Part shown: piece after piece, positions 62,371 to 64,000 of the stretch
How the letters are laid out: the number at the start of each line of letters is the position of its first letter
Numbering within the stretch: the first letter of the stretch is position 1
Source: Caprella mutica
Taxonomy: Eukaryota > Arthropoda > Malacostraca > Amphipoda > Caprellidae
Length of the DNA: 64,000 bases
Assembly: GCA_947561585.1 (NCBI GenBank)
Contig: CANNZV010000271.1
Location: 186,001 to 250,000, forward strand
Direction of reading: 5' to 3'
Notes under the pieces: model-generated
Seen by the model: the letters and a program-made list of their open reading frames with translations, nothing else
Told to the model about the DNA's origin: nothing
The model's database searches: none
Position numbers and translations under genes: made by a program

Positions 62371-63000
62371 ATATTAAAAACAATATTTTCCAATAATTTT
62401 CCGAAATATATCTTCAGATTCACGAATAATATCGATGTTTCCAGTATTTGTTTGAGTTTGTTGATTTTATATTTAAATGAGTATTGAAAACTTAGTTCAA
62501 CAAATATTGAAAAAAAAATTCAATAAATATTGAAAATTTTGTGAGAACTATTATATTGTAATTTTTATTTTATTAATTTTTATTTTCATGTTATTACTGC
62601 GTATAGTTATTGTTAGAAAATGAAATCCATTATGATAATCCAAATGAACCGAAATTACTTATTCTCAATATAGTATTAAGAGATTAACATCAACGTTTAA
62701 ACCCGCTCAAAGAAGTTACTTTATTTCAAGTTTCTAGAGTCACTATTATCTATTATTCTAAAAGCATTTTAATGTTGGGTTTAGGACAAATGATATTCAA
62801 ATGTTCGTGTCGCGATGAAAGGTGACCCACTAAGGATTTGGAAAACTTATAACAGAAAATTAAAGGCGGGAGATAACAGCTTAAGTGAAAGTTAGCGAAT
62901 TGTAACTGCAATGCCAGCGAGTAATTGTCTAAGCGATTCCCAATTGAAAATAGGAGCAGTTTTGAGGTAGCGGTAAAACGATTGGAGTTGTCAACACAGC
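62371..63000. other. Non-coding stretch
   Basis: No supported gene; an 89-codon minus-strand ORF (62753-63022) has no recognisable domain. Confidence 0.45.
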
Positions 63001-63290
63001 AGCCAGGGAGAAGCGAGAGCACATCTTGAACCTAACTGCCTAACTGCTATAATATCGTAGCCACGATATTATATATTACTAATATATCATTTCTGGCTAA
63101 GGGACACGGATTCGCAGTTTGGTAGCGCACTAGGCCTTTAGGAGCTGGTTCCCAGAGTAGCTCTTTGCATACAACTGAGTGGAATTAGCCACAAAAGCGA
63201 TCAGATTGGCTCCCACGCTGCGCTCTCGCTGCTCCCAGACTGCCATGGACCACTGCCTCTAACCTGCTTCGATTTTCAATTTGGTTCGCA
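63001..63290. other. GC-richer island of unknown nature
   Basis: This segment (for example GGTAGCGCACTAGGCC and TCCCACGCTGCGCTCTCGC) has higher GC and more CpG than anything around it. TAGCGCACTAGG resembles a pol III A box and GGTTCGCAGG weakly resembles a B box, but they are about 160 bp apart, too far for a tRNA-like promoter. It could be a 5' exon/promoter of a gene outside the window or a decayed SINE. Confidence 0.3.
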
Positions 63291-64000
63291 GGTATATATC
63301 ATAGTGATGATCAAATATATATTCCTGATATTAGTGACGAGGATTAAATTTCAAAATATATGGATAATTACCAAAGATTTCCATATATAGAAAGAATAAT
63401 ATCCAATCTCCCTCTTTCTATTGGCTATTATAATCGATGATAAAAATATTTATTTACGTATAAATAATTCAACGTAAATTCAATTATAATTATGAACTAT
63501 TATGTTTCGTCCAACGTCACAATTTAGTACAATGACTGAAAATATGTTATTTTACGATAAAATGCGATGAATATTTACCGCAATGGTCAAAAAAAAGTCA
63601 TTCTGCCGGCTATAAAGTTGGATTTCTTTCAATTCATTTTAAAGAATATACGTAATAGAAATAAAGAAACCGAAGAATTGTAAATTAATTATATGGAAAT
63701 TGATGTGCTTCTTCTACCAAATACTTGTGAGCAAAATCAAACTAGCAAATAATTTCTTTTCTCAAAGGAAATTGGAGCTTGAATATGAGAAATTAATATT
63801 TAGTAAATGATCTGAGTTGTAGCTCATAATATGATACCGAAGAAAATTTACAAATATTTATATTAGATTCTATTTATTATTTGCCATTGTTATTCAAAAA
63901 TATTCTTTACATCACTCATCTCAACTGAAATTCAAAGACTGGAAACAATAAATGCTACCTTTTAATTTTGCAACATGAATTCTTTTCGGATTGAAATGGA
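63291..64000. other. Non-coding stretch to window end
   Basis: AT-rich, nothing recognised. Confidence 0.5.

Noticed and set aside
63118..63290. tRNA or tRNA-derived SINE
   Set aside because: The A-box-like and B-box-like words are about 160 bp apart and no cloverleaf can be drawn.

Overview
This is an AT-rich eukaryotic window, most likely from an insect. A sap-feeding hemipteran would fit, but that is only a guess from the base composition and the transposable-element (TE) mix. I see no convincing host protein-coding gene, rRNA or tRNA. Every coding stretch I can recognise belongs to a TE, and the rest is non-coding AT-rich DNA with minisatellites and non-autonomous elements.

Layout. 1-1855: nothing recognised. 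1856-3893: a short, internally deleted Ty3/gypsy element with two ~129-bp LTRs and a dead RNase H/integrase. 4300-7402: a complete but mutated non-LTR retrotransposon on the minus strand (PHD finger, reverse transcriptase, restriction-like endonuclease, poly(A)), flanked by a 10-bp target-site duplication (TSD). 8918-12334: several tandem-repeat arrays between inverted ACACAGAGAAA motifs, with a small MITE inside. 13120-14205: a Foldback-like element with a 9-bp TSD and ends made of tandem repeats. 15300-16553: an element with GGGGTATCACTGCGCA-type ends and a purine-rich core. 21.9-30.5 kb: minisatellites of 24, 19, 15 and 27 bp, a diverged piggyBac-like MITE (23667-24539) and a long hairpin near 29.3 kb.

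33743-45568 is a four-deep nest. A ~550-bp piggyBac-like MITE was hit by a Tc1/mariner element, which was hit by a DD37D (maT-type) mariner, whose transposase was then split by a nearly intact, young BEL/Pao LTR retrotransposon (36189-45016, TSD TCAAA). An unoccupied paralogue of the outer MITE lies at 50117-50665 and confirms the first insertion point. 56751-57373 is another TTAA/CCCT-ended MITE.

58079-62361 is a second Foldback-like palindromic element with a 9-bp TSD. It carries a structurally intact piggyBac transposon (58386-61691): TTAA duplication, 13-bp terminal repeats, a three-exon 613-residue transposase with all three catalytic Asp, and six 16-bp palindromes of form GTTCC-N6-GGAAC clustered at its two ends. 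The opposite arm of the host palindrome preserves the pre-insertion TTAA site.

The window therefore records layered transposition. The piggyBac element and the BEL/Pao element look youngest; the gypsy, non-LTR and outer mariner copies are decayed. The least conventional signals are the six fixed-length palindromes in the piggyBac ends and the two unrelated-sequence Foldback-like families that share the same architecture.
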